Positions 15,974-24,812 of a stretch of 29,631 bases of DNA are shown here, piece after piece (the stretch's first letter is position 1; each line of letters begins with the position of its first letter). Below the pieces are notes generated by a model. The model searched no databases, was not told where the DNA came from, and saw only the letters and a program-made list of their open reading frames with translations. The stretch is from positions 1 to 29,631 of IMG/VR virus record IMGVR_UViG_3300009605_000088. One strand, 5' to 3'. The translations under genes were made by a program, and so were the position numbers. Source of the DNA: a virus.

Positions 15974-15983
15974 ACTATTTATT
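15974..15983 (+). promoter_or_regulatory. Recurrent ACTATTTATT motif (candidate late promoter element)
   Basis: Identical over 10 bases to 4517-4526. It lies 34 bp before the GTG start at 16008, in a 45-bp gap, ahead of the tape-measure pair of genes. The exact repeat at two gene-group boundaries is the best evidence that the motif is real. Confidence 0.35.
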
Positions 15984-16007
15984 TTGTATAACTGTGAGAG
16001 GCCTCCT

Positions 16008-16349
16008 GTGAATGATAAAAGTCTATCTCCGATAGTAGTTAATTTGAACGCCGTGAAGGAAGGAAACTTGAATGAAAGTTTCCTTACTATGTTTGGCGGT
16101 GCGATTGAAATGCTACTAACACGCATGTTTGGCGGCAGCGATATAACGGCGCCCCGCTGGGCCAGTGTTCGGGGCACCCCTTCGCAGATCGCGTCCTTTG
16201 GCGACGCGCTTTCTAGAGAAAAAAACTACATGGAAACCTTTATGAAGCACGGACTCAATGATCCTCGTAGTTTTCGTAGCCGACACGAGCTTGAAAAAGC
16301 AGTCGCGGGCTTTGAAAAAGAAACCGGCTTAAAATGGCCGTTTAAGTAG
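16008..16349 (+). CDS. Small conserved-looking protein before tape measure, function unknown
   Basis: 113 residues from GTG 16008, chosen because GAGAGG lies at 15995-16000; an upstream TTG at 15984 has no such site. It contains NESFLTMFGGAIEMLLTRMF, a hydrophobic helix with paired glycines, then GTPSQIASFGDALSREKNYM, and ends GFEKETGLKWPFK. I do not recognise a named family. Its place between the chaperone-like pair and the tape measure, 9 bp from the latter, suggests a tail-assembly or tape-measure-associated role. Confidence 0.6.
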   Translation: MNDKSLSPIVVNLNAVKEGNLNESFLTMFGGAIEMLLTRMFGGSDITAPRWASVRGTPSQIASFGDALSREKNYMETFMKHGLNDPRSFRSRHELEKAVAGFEKETGLKWPFK

Positions 16350-16358
16350 GGCTAAAGC

Positions 16359-18854
16359 ATGGTCGACCCCAAAGAAGTTACTTCGGCTGAACACCTCAAG
16401 GCCCTCGTGGATCAAATTAATGAGGGCCGCGGCCGAACCATAGCCTTATTAGAACAAGAGAAAGCATTTCTGGGAGAAACCCGGGCTTTCACAGAGTCGC
16501 AGCGAGAGCTTCTCAATATTAACCTCAACCTAGAACAGCAGCGTCTTCAAATTCTACAACAGAAGACAGCGAAGAGCGCTGAGGCGCTCTACAACCTAAA
16601 CTCACAGATCACCGCCATGGAGTTGCTCGTGAGAGAAGGCAAGAAACTCGGCCCCGCGCAGCAAAGCGCGCTCGTCTTCATGAAGGCGCAGTCGGCAGAG
16701 CTGCAGAAACAGGTCAGTCTGGAGATGGAGAACCTCCGCCTTAAAAAACAACAACAACAGACTGCCGCCAACCTCGCTAGCGCCCAACAGAACTTCTTTA
16801 AAACGACTTTGGGCGTAAGCGATGTTTGGAAGACCACCCTTACAGGGGCCATGTTCCAGTCTAAGGACGCCCTTCGACAGATGTGGAACAACACAAAGGG
16901 AATGCTTACCGTTAGTAATATGCTGGGCTCTACGTGGATGAAGATTGTAGAGATGACAATCACAGCGGCCAAAGAATATGACTCAATGGCGGCCAAGATT
17001 CGACAGATATCCCATGGGGGCACCGGCCTTAACAGCTTGCAACAACAAACGATGCGCGCACATATTTCAATGCGCGAATTCGGCGTAGCCATCCAGGATG
17101 CTGGCCAGTCAACCGAAGCGCTGCTTAGAAGCATGGCCTCTTTTTCAGTATCCTCGGCACAGAATCGCGAGGCTCTAATGCGCCAAACAAACCTTCTCCA
17201 GGAAGTGGGCGTTTCGGCACAAGGAACGGCTCAAGCATTTAACTTTATGGACAAGGGTCTAAATATGACGACCCAACAATCTATTCGATTATCAAATCGT
17301 CTGTTTGGTTTATCTAAGGCCCTTAAGCAGCCTCCGGATGTCATTTTCAAAGACTGGGAGCAGGCCTCTAATGAACTAGCCAAGTACGGTGATCGAATGT
17401 ATGAAGTGTTCGCCGGTCTTTCGGCACAGGCGAAGAACACCGGACTCGCCGTGAGTCAGCTTATTGGTATAGCAGCACAGTTTGATACATTTGATCAGGC
17501 CGGCCAAGCAGTAGGCCGACTTAATGCCATCCTCGGTGGCCCGTATCTTAGTGCTATTGAGATGGTGTATGCGACGGAAGCGGAACGCATAACCGCGTTG
17601 CGAGAGTCGATATCAGTCTCAGGTCGAGTATTTACCCAGCTTAGTCGACACGAACAACAGGCCATTGCAGCAGCTGCCGGTATTAGAGACATGGCCCAAG
17701 CCGCGCAGCTTTTTGGCGGGAGTGCACAAGCGTTTGACCAAGCCAGGGCCAGCCAAGAAGCCTTAGAGAAGAAAGCCAGAGAATCTCAAAGCGCCATGAA
17801 CAAGCTAAAGATGGCGGCTTATGGATTAGCAGTTAATGTGGCGCCTTTAGTAGAAAAGCTCGTAGGCTTGCTAGATGTATTAACAAAGATTGCCTCAAAT
17901 CCGATTGGTATGGTCTTCGGCGCTTTTATTATGACAATGGCGGCTGTGAATAAAGGGGTTGCTCTCTACAAATCCACCTTGCGTGGCGTCGACATGGTCA
18001 AGCGCGGCGCCACTGCCGCATCTAATTTCTTTAGCGCAGCCATGGGGCGCGAAACAGGCGCCCAGCTCACCCTCGACCTCGCCACGAAGAAAACATCGCT
18101 CACCCAGCGCATCGCTACGGGCATTACAAACACGTTAGCCGCGGCCAAACAGCGCCTCGCTGCAGCAAACGGTGTACTAGCCGGCAGCCTCGCCAGTGTC
18201 GGCGCCGTTCTCGGCGGCCTTGCGGCCGGCTGGATGATGGCTTCCATGGCCATTCGGAAGTGGGGCACCGCGGCCAGGGTTACGATTGGTATTGTTTCCG
18301 CGCTGGCCATCGCCTATGCTGCTCTACAGATGGCAAAAACTGCGTGGAATCCAGCAGCGCTGTTTGTGGCCAGCTTGGGCATCAGCGCCTTTGCCGCGTC
18401 ACTGATGGTTAGCAGAGGTAAGGCCGGCGTACCGCACTACAGGAAGGGAAAAAAGAGGGGAGAGGGTGCGATCGAAGAAGTGGCCTACGTCGGCGAGGAA
18501 GGCCCCGAGTTGCGCGTCATCAATAGGGGAGATCAGATTATACCCGCAAAAGAAACCAAGCAGATAGTAGCCGGCGCTCATGAGCCCGGTGAGCGGCCCG
18601 AAGTCGAAGCCGCGGCAGGGCCCCTCGCTGCGCCTAGGCCCGCCGCGGCCATGGTCGCTACACTGGATGCCTCCATGGTCCGCCAGGAGGGGCTGCTCCA
18701 ACAACTAGTGGCAAACACGGGCGCTACGGCCGCAGAGGGGGCAACTGCTCTCGGCCGCACCGAGCCGGTCCGCGCAGACATAAGACTCAACGAGGACGCC
18801 CTGAGATTCTTCATTCTCGATGAGGTCGCCGGCAAGCTAGAGGGGCTAGCATAA
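16359..18854 (+). CDS. Tape measure protein
   Basis: Sets tail length and is ejected with the DNA. 831 residues; T4 gp29 is 590. The N-terminal ~140 residues are Gln-rich coiled coil. A helical middle follows. Two hydrophobic helical stretches occur around residues 515-535 and 600-685 (Ala/Gly/Met-rich), as is usual for these proteins. Near residue 711 is VGEEGPELRVINRGDQIIPA, a signature common to phage tape measures (V-G-E-x-G-P-E). By the rule of ~0.15 nm per residue the tail would be near 125 nm; this is an estimate. The gene is visibly more GC-rich than its neighbours, above all in its last third. It is followed by the next start 1 bp after its stop. Confidence 0.92.
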   Translation: MVDPKEVTSAEHLKALVDQINEGRGRTIALLEQEKAFLGETRAFTESQRELLNINLNLEQQRLQILQQKTAKSAEALYNLNSQITAMELLVREGKKLGPAQQSALVFMKAQSAELQKQVSLEMENLRLKKQQQQTAANLASAQQNFFKTTLGVSDVWKTTLTGAMFQSKDALRQMWNNTKGMLTVSNMLGSTWMKIVEMTITAAKEYDSMAAKIRQISHGGTGLNSLQQQTMRAHISMREFGVAIQDAGQSTEALLRSMASFSVSSAQNREALMRQTNLLQEVGVSAQGTAQAFNFMDKGLNMTTQQSIRLSNRLFGLSKALKQPPDVIFKDWEQASNELAKYGDRMYEVFAGLSAQAKNTGLAVSQLIGIAAQFDTFDQAGQAVGRLNAILGGPYLSAIEMVYATEAERITALRESISVSGRVFTQLSRHEQQAIAAAAGIRDMAQAAQLFGGSAQAFDQARASQEALEKKARESQSAMNKLKMAAYGLAVNVAPLVEKLVGLLDVLTKIASNPIGMVFGAFIMTMAAVNKGVALYKSTLRGVDMVKRGATAASNFFSAAMGRETGAQLTLDLATKKTSLTQRIATGITNTLAAAKQRLAAANGVLAGSLASVGAVLGGLAAGWMMASMAIRKWGTAARVTIGIVSALAIAYAALQMAKTAWNPAALFVASLGISAFAASLMVSRGKAGVPHYRKGKKRGEGAIEEVAYVGEEGPELRVINRGDQIIPAKETKQIVAGAHEPGERPEVEAAAGPLAAPRPAAAMVATLDASMVRQEGLLQQLVANTGATAAEGATALGRTEPVRADIRLNEDALRFFILDEVAGKLEGLA

Positions 18855-18855
18855 C

Positions 18856-19950
18856 ATGGCTACCAGATCAACCCCCCAGGACGTCGTTAAGCTTTTTAGA
18901 AAAGTGGGCAAGGACGCAACTGCTACAACGATGGCTAGTGGTACCGGCTGGAACGGTTCTGTTACAATGTTTTCGTACGATGCTGTGTATGACGCGGTCT
19001 TCAAGGGTGGCTCCCTCCCTGGCTGTAAGATATCAAATCCCATCGTAAAAGGCTGGCTTAAGCGCGAACTTTTGCCACTACTAGCCGGTCAGGTTTCGAA
19101 CATCGGAGTTGCCGAGATCGACGCTATCAACAGCGACTTTCTCGAATTGGAGTATGTGGCATTAAAAAAGAAGATTAAAATACCGGGCAGCCTGGTGGTG
19201 TTTTCAGACAAATATGCACCTTCGTGGAATAAAGAAAGTGTTTATGGACGAATGGATCCTATAGCCACATTTCAAGGGACTGGTCGCAGCTTTGATCTTA
19301 CGTGGCAAATAAACATTGCAGGCCACAACAAATTAAGCCTACTTAAGGCCGTTTCAGATGTGGCTAAGTTTATGTATCCCATGTACGACACAATGCAGGC
19401 TAACCAAACGGGCACTGGCACAATGCGAGCCCCCCCGCTTCTTCGGTTTACACTAATTAGCGGTGTCGATGGAACCAATTTGTCTCTCATAAGAAACACT
19501 TTGGATCCACAACAGGGACTTTTGGGGATTGTGGATAGTTTTTCATACGGCTCCTTCGTGGCCGGCAAAGGAGGGGGCGGAGAAATTAATATGGGACGCA
19601 CACTGGTTGGCAATGAAATAATAGCCGCACCCACTCACACCGATCTTAATTTTAGTGTAACCGTACTTCATCAAGACGGCAAAGTGGGATGGACATGGTC
19701 TGACGACGGCACCTCGATTCATTTTGGACAAGGTAGAGGCTTTCCTTATGGCTACGGCACCACCGTATCGGGGCTGACGCTGGCGGCCTGGCAAACGCGC
19801 CCTCTCGATCCGGCGGCGGGCACTGTGCTAGCGGATGCCCGAGCACAGGATGATGCTGCAGCCGATGCGTCCGCCGAGGCAGAAGGAATTATTACTGATG
19901 CGTCCTTTCCAGGCGCCCACGTACATATTGAGGCGGACGATGATACTTAG
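18856..19950 (+). CDS. Baseplate / tail-tube-proximal structural protein
   Basis: 364 residues, starting 1 bp after the tape-measure stop. Readable segments are YGRMDPIATFQGTGRSFDLT, then a helix (KLSLLKAVSDVAKFMYPMYD), PPLLRFTLISG and GLLGIVDSFSYGSF. This strand-helix-strand layout (polar strand, helix, Pro-Pro-Leu strand, G-L-L-G turn) is what I associate with baseplate proteins encoded next to LysM-type wedge proteins. The C-terminus is Ala/Asp-rich and probably disordered. T4 gp48 has the same length but I see no sequence evidence for it. A role near the tube-baseplate junction is inferred from its place between the tape measure and the LysM-like gene. Confidence 0.6.
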   Translation: MATRSTPQDVVKLFRKVGKDATATTMASGTGWNGSVTMFSYDAVYDAVFKGGSLPGCKISNPIVKGWLKRELLPLLAGQVSNIGVAEIDAINSDFLELEYVALKKKIKIPGSLVVFSDKYAPSWNKESVYGRMDPIATFQGTGRSFDLTWQINIAGHNKLSLLKAVSDVAKFMYPMYDTMQANQTGTGTMRAPPLLRFTLISGVDGTNLSLIRNTLDPQQGLLGIVDSFSYGSFVAGKGGGGEINMGRTLVGNEIIAAPTHTDLNFSVTVLHQDGKVGWTWSDDGTSIHFGQGRGFPYGYGTTVSGLTLAAWQTRPLDPAAGTVLADARAQDDAAADASAEAEGIITDASFPGAHVHIEADDDT

Positions 19951-19974
19951 ATCGAGGAACAAAGGAAAAATATT

Positions 19975-20313
19975 ATGACTTCAAGATACGATGCAAGAAT
20001 AGTTTTTAAAAATAGAAATAATCTATATTATAATCTTTTAGAAGAGCGTGGTCTCAATCACATTGTTCAATATAACAGCCCTAGGTTCAAAAAACTAACC
20101 CGGGCGCAATATCGAAGCGTAGTGAGGACCGAACACATATGGACCATGGGAGATCGGTTTTACAAGTTGGCTGCAGAACACTATGGCGATCCCAAATTGT
20201 GGTGGGTAATCGCACGATTTAATATGAAGCCCACCGAATCTCATTTTAAGGGAGGGGATGTTATTTATATTCCTTTTCCTGTTGATCGTCTACTGGATTA
20301 TTACGGAGTATAG
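19975..20313 (+). CDS. LysM-like baseplate wedge protein (gp53-like)
   Basis: 112 residues. The second half is a LysM-like domain: TMGDRFYKLAAEHYGDPKLW, then WVIARFN, followed by FKGGDVIYIPFP. This is the layout of T4 gp53 and the P2 gpX type, which help tie the hub to the wedges. The N-terminal half is a basic, Tyr/Asn-rich segment with RTEHIWT just before the LysM part. AAAGGA precedes the ATG. The 1027-residue hub-like gene begins 2 bp after its stop, as hub genes follow LysM genes in many myoviruses. Confidence 0.8.
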   Translation: MTSRYDARIVFKNRNNLYYNLLEERGLNHIVQYNSPRFKKLTRAQYRSVVRTEHIWTMGDRFYKLAAEHYGDPKLWWVIARFNMKPTESHFKGGDVIYIPFPVDRLLDYYGV

Positions 20314-20315
20314 AT

Positions 20316-23300
20316 ATGGCAAAGAGCCCCTCAAGATCTTTCGAAAGAATGCAACGCGCCGGCCAGAACATGACGGGCGATTCTTTGGCAGCAACTCTCG
20401 CATTTAACGGTCAGTGTTTTTTGATTCAAAACATGTTTGATCTGGTGCCAAAAGCCGAGGAAGCTCTCAACCGCACGGGCCTTCCTGCGGAACGCTATAT
20501 CGAGTTGCTGCGCAAGGACATGCAGTCCGGAGCCTATAGGCACCGAGCAGGGGGAAATTTTAAGATGTCGGGACTTCAATATGTGGCGCCCATTCTTTCC
20601 AGTGCCACTATTAAGCCTTCGCAAACATATTCTAAAGTGGTTGGCGGCAAGAAGGCAGCGAAACTCTTAGACCTTACAACCGATAAAATGGCTATGTTGG
20701 TACCAAAGTTAAGGATTTTTAAAGTAGAATACGAGTCCATAGAAGATCTAGATGGTTTCTTGCGGCCAGACCACGAGCAGGCCCGGGATATAGAGGTAAT
20801 TTTTGATGACTTTGTAAAAAAAGAGTCGATAGAGAAAATGTTTGAAGTGAAGGGTGGCCGTTTGGGAGGTCATGGTATTAAAGGTTTTAAGTGGTCTCTG
20901 AAAGGAGTTAACCCGGCAGAAGTTGATGCCAATATAACTGCCGAACTCACTCTTCATTTTAATGACGTAGCAGATATATTTAAGAATGCGGACGGCACTG
21001 TAGTTTACAAAGCCGGGCGCCCAGGAAAGGCGACTTTTTTGGATTTAATCGTGCACGCACCAGCAAGCGTGAACCGCGTCACCCCCCAGAGCCCCCGATA
21101 CATGGTATATGATGGAAAGTTTTTTGAAATAAAAGCCGAAGTTGGGTGGGCGGTTCCACTCAGAGCCGGCACCGGTGAGCTTTTTACAGAAGATGAACGA
21201 GACGCAATCAAGGCGTCTCAAACGCCACTTTACATGCAGCTTACAAAGCATCAGTTTAACTTTAATCAGGATGGATCAGCAGATTTAGTCATTAACTATC
21301 GAGCCCGGTACGGTTATCGAGAAAACCAATTTGATCTCATAGGGCTTAGCGACTCTACCGCTGCTACGAGGGTAACGGAGATCGAAGAGCGAATAAAAGA
21401 ATACCAGGCCCAGGCCGAAGAACAAACAAACGAGACCGCTGAAGAACCTTATGAAGATGAGCTCGAAGAAGCTCAAGAACTTCTCGATGACGAATTACAT
21501 AAAAGATATAATAAACTGCTAGAAGCCTTGGTAGGCAGCGGCAACCCACCGAAACCGTGCAGGCTATTAGCAACCTATGCATCAGCTCTTCAGATGCGCA
21601 TGACGCAAGAGCACCAGGCCAGCAGCACAGACCCAAATATCAGTGGCTACGAGTGGGTCCCCAGAGAGATGACTGAACCGGAAGTTGCTCGATTTCTCAG
21701 CACAGCACGAGCCGGGAAACTCGGCCCTGATCCCGGTGAGTCTCCCGATCCCGAGGCTCCGCCCTACGATCCTCATAAGAGTTACTTGTACGGCGAAACT
21801 CACGTTCCAGCGTACGCCGGCGGACCCGCGACGCAACGGATGCCGGCCGTATCTACACGGGCCAGCTCGGAAGATTTTTTTATATCTCTTACTGGCGAGG
21901 AACCCTCCCACGGATCTATGGGTACGCGCATGCTGAATAGGTTCTTTGAACCGACTGACGTTTTGACATACCCCGAGTTTATTGCTCACCAGGGCACCCC
22001 CACAGCGGCGGGGCAGCCATCAGAGGGGGGCGGCGTGCCGGCAGACCCAGAACAATTAACCTATCGGCAGATTCAGCTAACACATGAACGCTACGATGAC
22101 GATGCGATCGCAAAGGACAAGATCGGTCAGGAGGTCGCGAGTAGCCGGATCGGCGGCACGGAACACTCGGAGACCGATTCCGGCTTAACCGACCAATCTT
22201 ACACGTCGATAAGGACTCCCCCCTACACCAGATGGGCTAACACCCCCGAGTCAGCCTACCCCAAGGGCGAAATAGGGGTTCCCTTCTTCCTCCTAGGAGA
22301 TTTAATCGATTCAGTCATTGAAGCGAACTATGACACCACAACGAGCCCACCGTCCGGCATTGCGCATGAAATCTACAAAGGGCGTTTAGCTTTGGCCACA
22401 TTGGATTTGCAATTTTTAAATTTAAAGTTGTTTTATAAGAACGCGGCCGCCCAACCCAGAGGCGGTGCACAACAATTCTTTAAAAAAATCAGATATCGAG
22501 AGTGGTCTTTTAGTGAAACAAACATGAACAGGCTTTACAAGCCTATTAATATTGCGTCGCTCCCAATCCAATATGATTTTTTTATGGAGTGGTATTTGAG
22601 AAAAGTGGTGAAACCCAAAAGACAAAGGTATTACTTTAACCATTTTATATCAGATCTCCTGACAGATGTAGTTGCCCCTATGCTATCAGCAAGATGTTTT
22701 TATGGGATTCCACAGACCCAAGCGCAGCTGTCGCAGCTTGATGTTTTGATTGACAAGAATAGTGATTTTAAAAAGAAACTGTGGCCCACTAGAGCAGTCC
22801 GCGGCATGGCCCATGGCATGCCGCGGAGTGCCCCTATCCAGGAGATGATGGATGATAGGCTATTGCCTCTAAAAGTCACGACGGCCGGCGAGCGAGCCCC
22901 GGGCCCGGCGCCCGATATCCATACAAATGTACGAACCATCATGATGACCACATTGGGTCTTGTTGCTTTGAGAGGAGACTATGTAGAGGACATGGCGAAT
23001 GGTATATACCATTTTAAAGTAGGCCTTAATCGGGGCCTCCTAAAAGAGGCCACCTTCGCGCGAACAGACGCTCCTTATTTGCGAGAAGCCAGGGTAAATC
23101 GAGATAAGTTTTTAGGCGCCGAACAACTTAGAGAACTTTATAATGTTACTTTGCGCCTATACGGATGCCCTCTTTTAAAGCCCGGGCAATACATATACGT
23201 AACTCCAGCACCTCTAGGGTTTGGAAATCCTGCCAACAAAAATTCACCGGCGCGCTTCTTGGGCATTGGCGGCTATCATTTAGTAACCGAGGTGACTTCC

Positions 23301-23399
23301 AAGATTGGAAGGGACGGCTATGAAACGACCGTTAAAGCACTTCACCAGGCAATGCCCTACATAGATCCGGACCCCGACGCAGATCTCTTGGTGTTGTAG
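20316..23399 (+). CDS. Large baseplate hub-like structural protein
   Basis: 1027 residues. By position (after the LysM gene) it takes the place of the gp27/gpD-type hub. The C-terminus supports this: LKPGQYIYVTPAPLGFG, FLGIGGYHLVTEVTSKIGRD, ETTVKALHQ is the G-Y-Y/H-x-V-x-x-V ending seen in hub and late-control proteins. The N-terminal ~340 residues contain a long beta-rich part (KLRIFKVEYES, FKWSLKGVNPAEVDANITAE). Between them are an acidic helix (~355-395) and a long Pro/Gly/Thr-rich stretch (~430-655) that is GC-richer than the flanks and looks disordered or inserted. It is far longer than T4 gp27 (391) and may combine several roles. The hub call is moderate. Confidence 0.6.
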   Translation: MAKSPSRSFERMQRAGQNMTGDSLAATLAFNGQCFLIQNMFDLVPKAEEALNRTGLPAERYIELLRKDMQSGAYRHRAGGNFKMSGLQYVAPILSSATIKPSQTYSKVVGGKKAAKLLDLTTDKMAMLVPKLRIFKVEYESIEDLDGFLRPDHEQARDIEVIFDDFVKKESIEKMFEVKGGRLGGHGIKGFKWSLKGVNPAEVDANITAELTLHFNDVADIFKNADGTVVYKAGRPGKATFLDLIVHAPASVNRVTPQSPRYMVYDGKFFEIKAEVGWAVPLRAGTGELFTEDERDAIKASQTPLYMQLTKHQFNFNQDGSADLVINYRARYGYRENQFDLIGLSDSTAATRVTEIEERIKEYQAQAEEQTNETAEEPYEDELEEAQELLDDELHKRYNKLLEALVGSGNPPKPCRLLATYASALQMRMTQEHQASSTDPNISGYEWVPREMTEPEVARFLSTARAGKLGPDPGESPDPEAPPYDPHKSYLYGETHVPAYAGGPATQRMPAVSTRASSEDFFISLTGEEPSHGSMGTRMLNRFFEPTDVLTYPEFIAHQGTPTAAGQPSEGGGVPADPEQLTYRQIQLTHERYDDDAIAKDKIGQEVASSRIGGTEHSETDSGLTDQSYTSIRTPPYTRWANTPESAYPKGEIGVPFFLLGDLIDSVIEANYDTTTSPPSGIAHEIYKGRLALATLDLQFLNLKLFYKNAAAQPRGGAQQFFKKIRYREWSFSETNMNRLYKPINIASLPIQYDFFMEWYLRKVVKPKRQRYYFNHFISDLLTDVVAPMLSARCFYGIPQTQAQLSQLDVLIDKNSDFKKKLWPTRAVRGMAHGMPRSAPIQEMMDDRLLPLKVTTAGERAPGPAPDIHTNVRTIMMTTLGLVALRGDYVEDMANGIYHFKVGLNRGLLKEATFARTDAPYLREARVNRDKFLGAEQLRELYNVTLRLYGCPLLKPGQYIYVTPAPLGFGNPANKNSPARFLGIGGYHLVTEVTSKIGRDGYETTVKALHQAMPYIDPDPDADLLVL

Positions 23400-23403
23400 A
23401 ACG

Positions 23404-24804
23404 ATGCCGGCACAAACCACAGGAAGTATGGTCCCATACACACCCCTAGAGATTTTGACTCCGCGCGGCTCTAATTCTTTAAGGAGTGAAGATGCTTTTT
23501 ATGAGCGTAAAAAATATAAAGAAACTCCGTATTTTGGGGGGCTCCCGAACCCCCTGAAATCGTGGTACGATAAGCTTTACTTTGGAAGAGTGGATACTAT
23601 TCAAAACGGTATCTTAGTTAAGAACGGCATGGTCAACCCACCGGGAATCATGAAGAAGATTGAAACTAAAACCGGAAACGTGTTTGTTTTAAACTTTGTC
23701 GCAGACGCTTTTACAGATTTGCGGGCTCATCTTAAAAGAGTATCTACCGTAGGCATCATTAATCAGAGCAGTCTTTACAATGAGATTGTTCCCGTTGAAG
23801 GCTATGGAGATTATACCCGCAACTTTAGAGGCCTTAATGACACATGGGGAAGGAGGTTTGCCACGCGCATCACCTCTAATAAACAAATAGCGGATCGAGT
23901 TTTGGATTTCAAAACCTATATGAAGGAGCTTCTAAACTATAGGGGATCAAAAGTAAACGAGATTCCCCTCACTCTCAGTGGCTATGCGGTTTCTAATTTT
24001 GCTTCGCCCATGGTCTCGGGTCTTGCCGTTACACTAGCAACAGAAAACTATGGAAATGATTTTATTAAGTTTGACAAGTATATTTTAGATCCCAACTTTC
24101 CATATTTTGTCGAAGCTGCGCGCAAGTATGGATTTTATGTGGACCGCAATGCTCCTTGGAAGCTCATCGCGGATCCTCTTTCGGAGCCCATGCTTGGCTA
24201 TCTGTCTCATTATCAATATCCACTAATGGAGGAGATTGTAGATCCGACCGATCCTGCATCGCCGAGCGGCGTTAATAAAGAAAACTTTTTTAGTGCCTAC
24301 TACCGAAAGACATACTTGTCGGATTTAGCGGAGTTACAAAATACGCTCTTAAATATGTACAATAATTTTGTCGACGACTATCCTCGAATAGTCAAAGAAA
24401 CCACTGGCACCACGCAGTGCCCCCCGCGCTCCAAAGGTGCTGGTTATAAAGAGATTATCTCTCGCCACACAATCAACATAGCAACGCTTGAGACGTATGG
24501 CGATTTATATTGGTTAAATATATATTTTAAAATTAGGATCCAAGAAGCAAACCTAGAGTACCCTCACTATAAACAAAAGTTTAATCAAGTAGCTCAAATC
24601 TATAAGGTATATGGCCTTGAACGAGCCACGCGTTATATAAATAACGAGATTAAACCTTATTTATATAATCTCCGGCTTGGCAAAAAAGGCTTGACACGAG
24701 ATGTAGGAGTTGTTACAATAGGTACAGTTAAAGATGCACCAACTGTGGTCGTGGGGGCTAGTGATTCTGGCGGAAGCGATATGGGTGGGGGCAGCTCTTA
24801 TTAG
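23404..24804 (+). CDS. Virion structural protein, probably baseplate, function unknown
   Basis: 466 residues, starting 4 bp after the hub-like gene. It is rich in Tyr, Phe and Asn and has no obvious enzyme motif, signal peptide or membrane segment. Notable stretches: RSEDAFYERKKYKETPYFGG, ILDPNFPYFVEAARKYGFYV, ISRHTINIATLETYGDLYWL. The C-terminal third is helical (EYPHYKQKFNQVAQIYKVYG). It ends in a Gly/Ser tail (SDSGGSDMGGGSSY). I place it in the virion because of tight coupling to the hub-like gene and because it is the last gene before replication genes. It could be a hub cap, wedge or internal tail protein. Confidence 0.5.
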   Translation: MPAQTTGSMVPYTPLEILTPRGSNSLRSEDAFYERKKYKETPYFGGLPNPLKSWYDKLYFGRVDTIQNGILVKNGMVNPPGIMKKIETKTGNVFVLNFVADAFTDLRAHLKRVSTVGIINQSSLYNEIVPVEGYGDYTRNFRGLNDTWGRRFATRITSNKQIADRVLDFKTYMKELLNYRGSKVNEIPLTLSGYAVSNFASPMVSGLAVTLATENYGNDFIKFDKYILDPNFPYFVEAARKYGFYVDRNAPWKLIADPLSEPMLGYLSHYQYPLMEEIVDPTDPASPSGVNKENFFSAYYRKTYLSDLAELQNTLLNMYNNFVDDYPRIVKETTGTTQCPPRSKGAGYKEIISRHTINIATLETYGDLYWLNIYFKIRIQEANLEYPHYKQKFNQVAQIYKVYGLERATRYINNEIKPYLYNLRLGKKGLTRDVGVVTIGTVKDAPTVVVGASDSGGSDMGGGSSY

Positions 24805-24812
24805 GAGGACCT

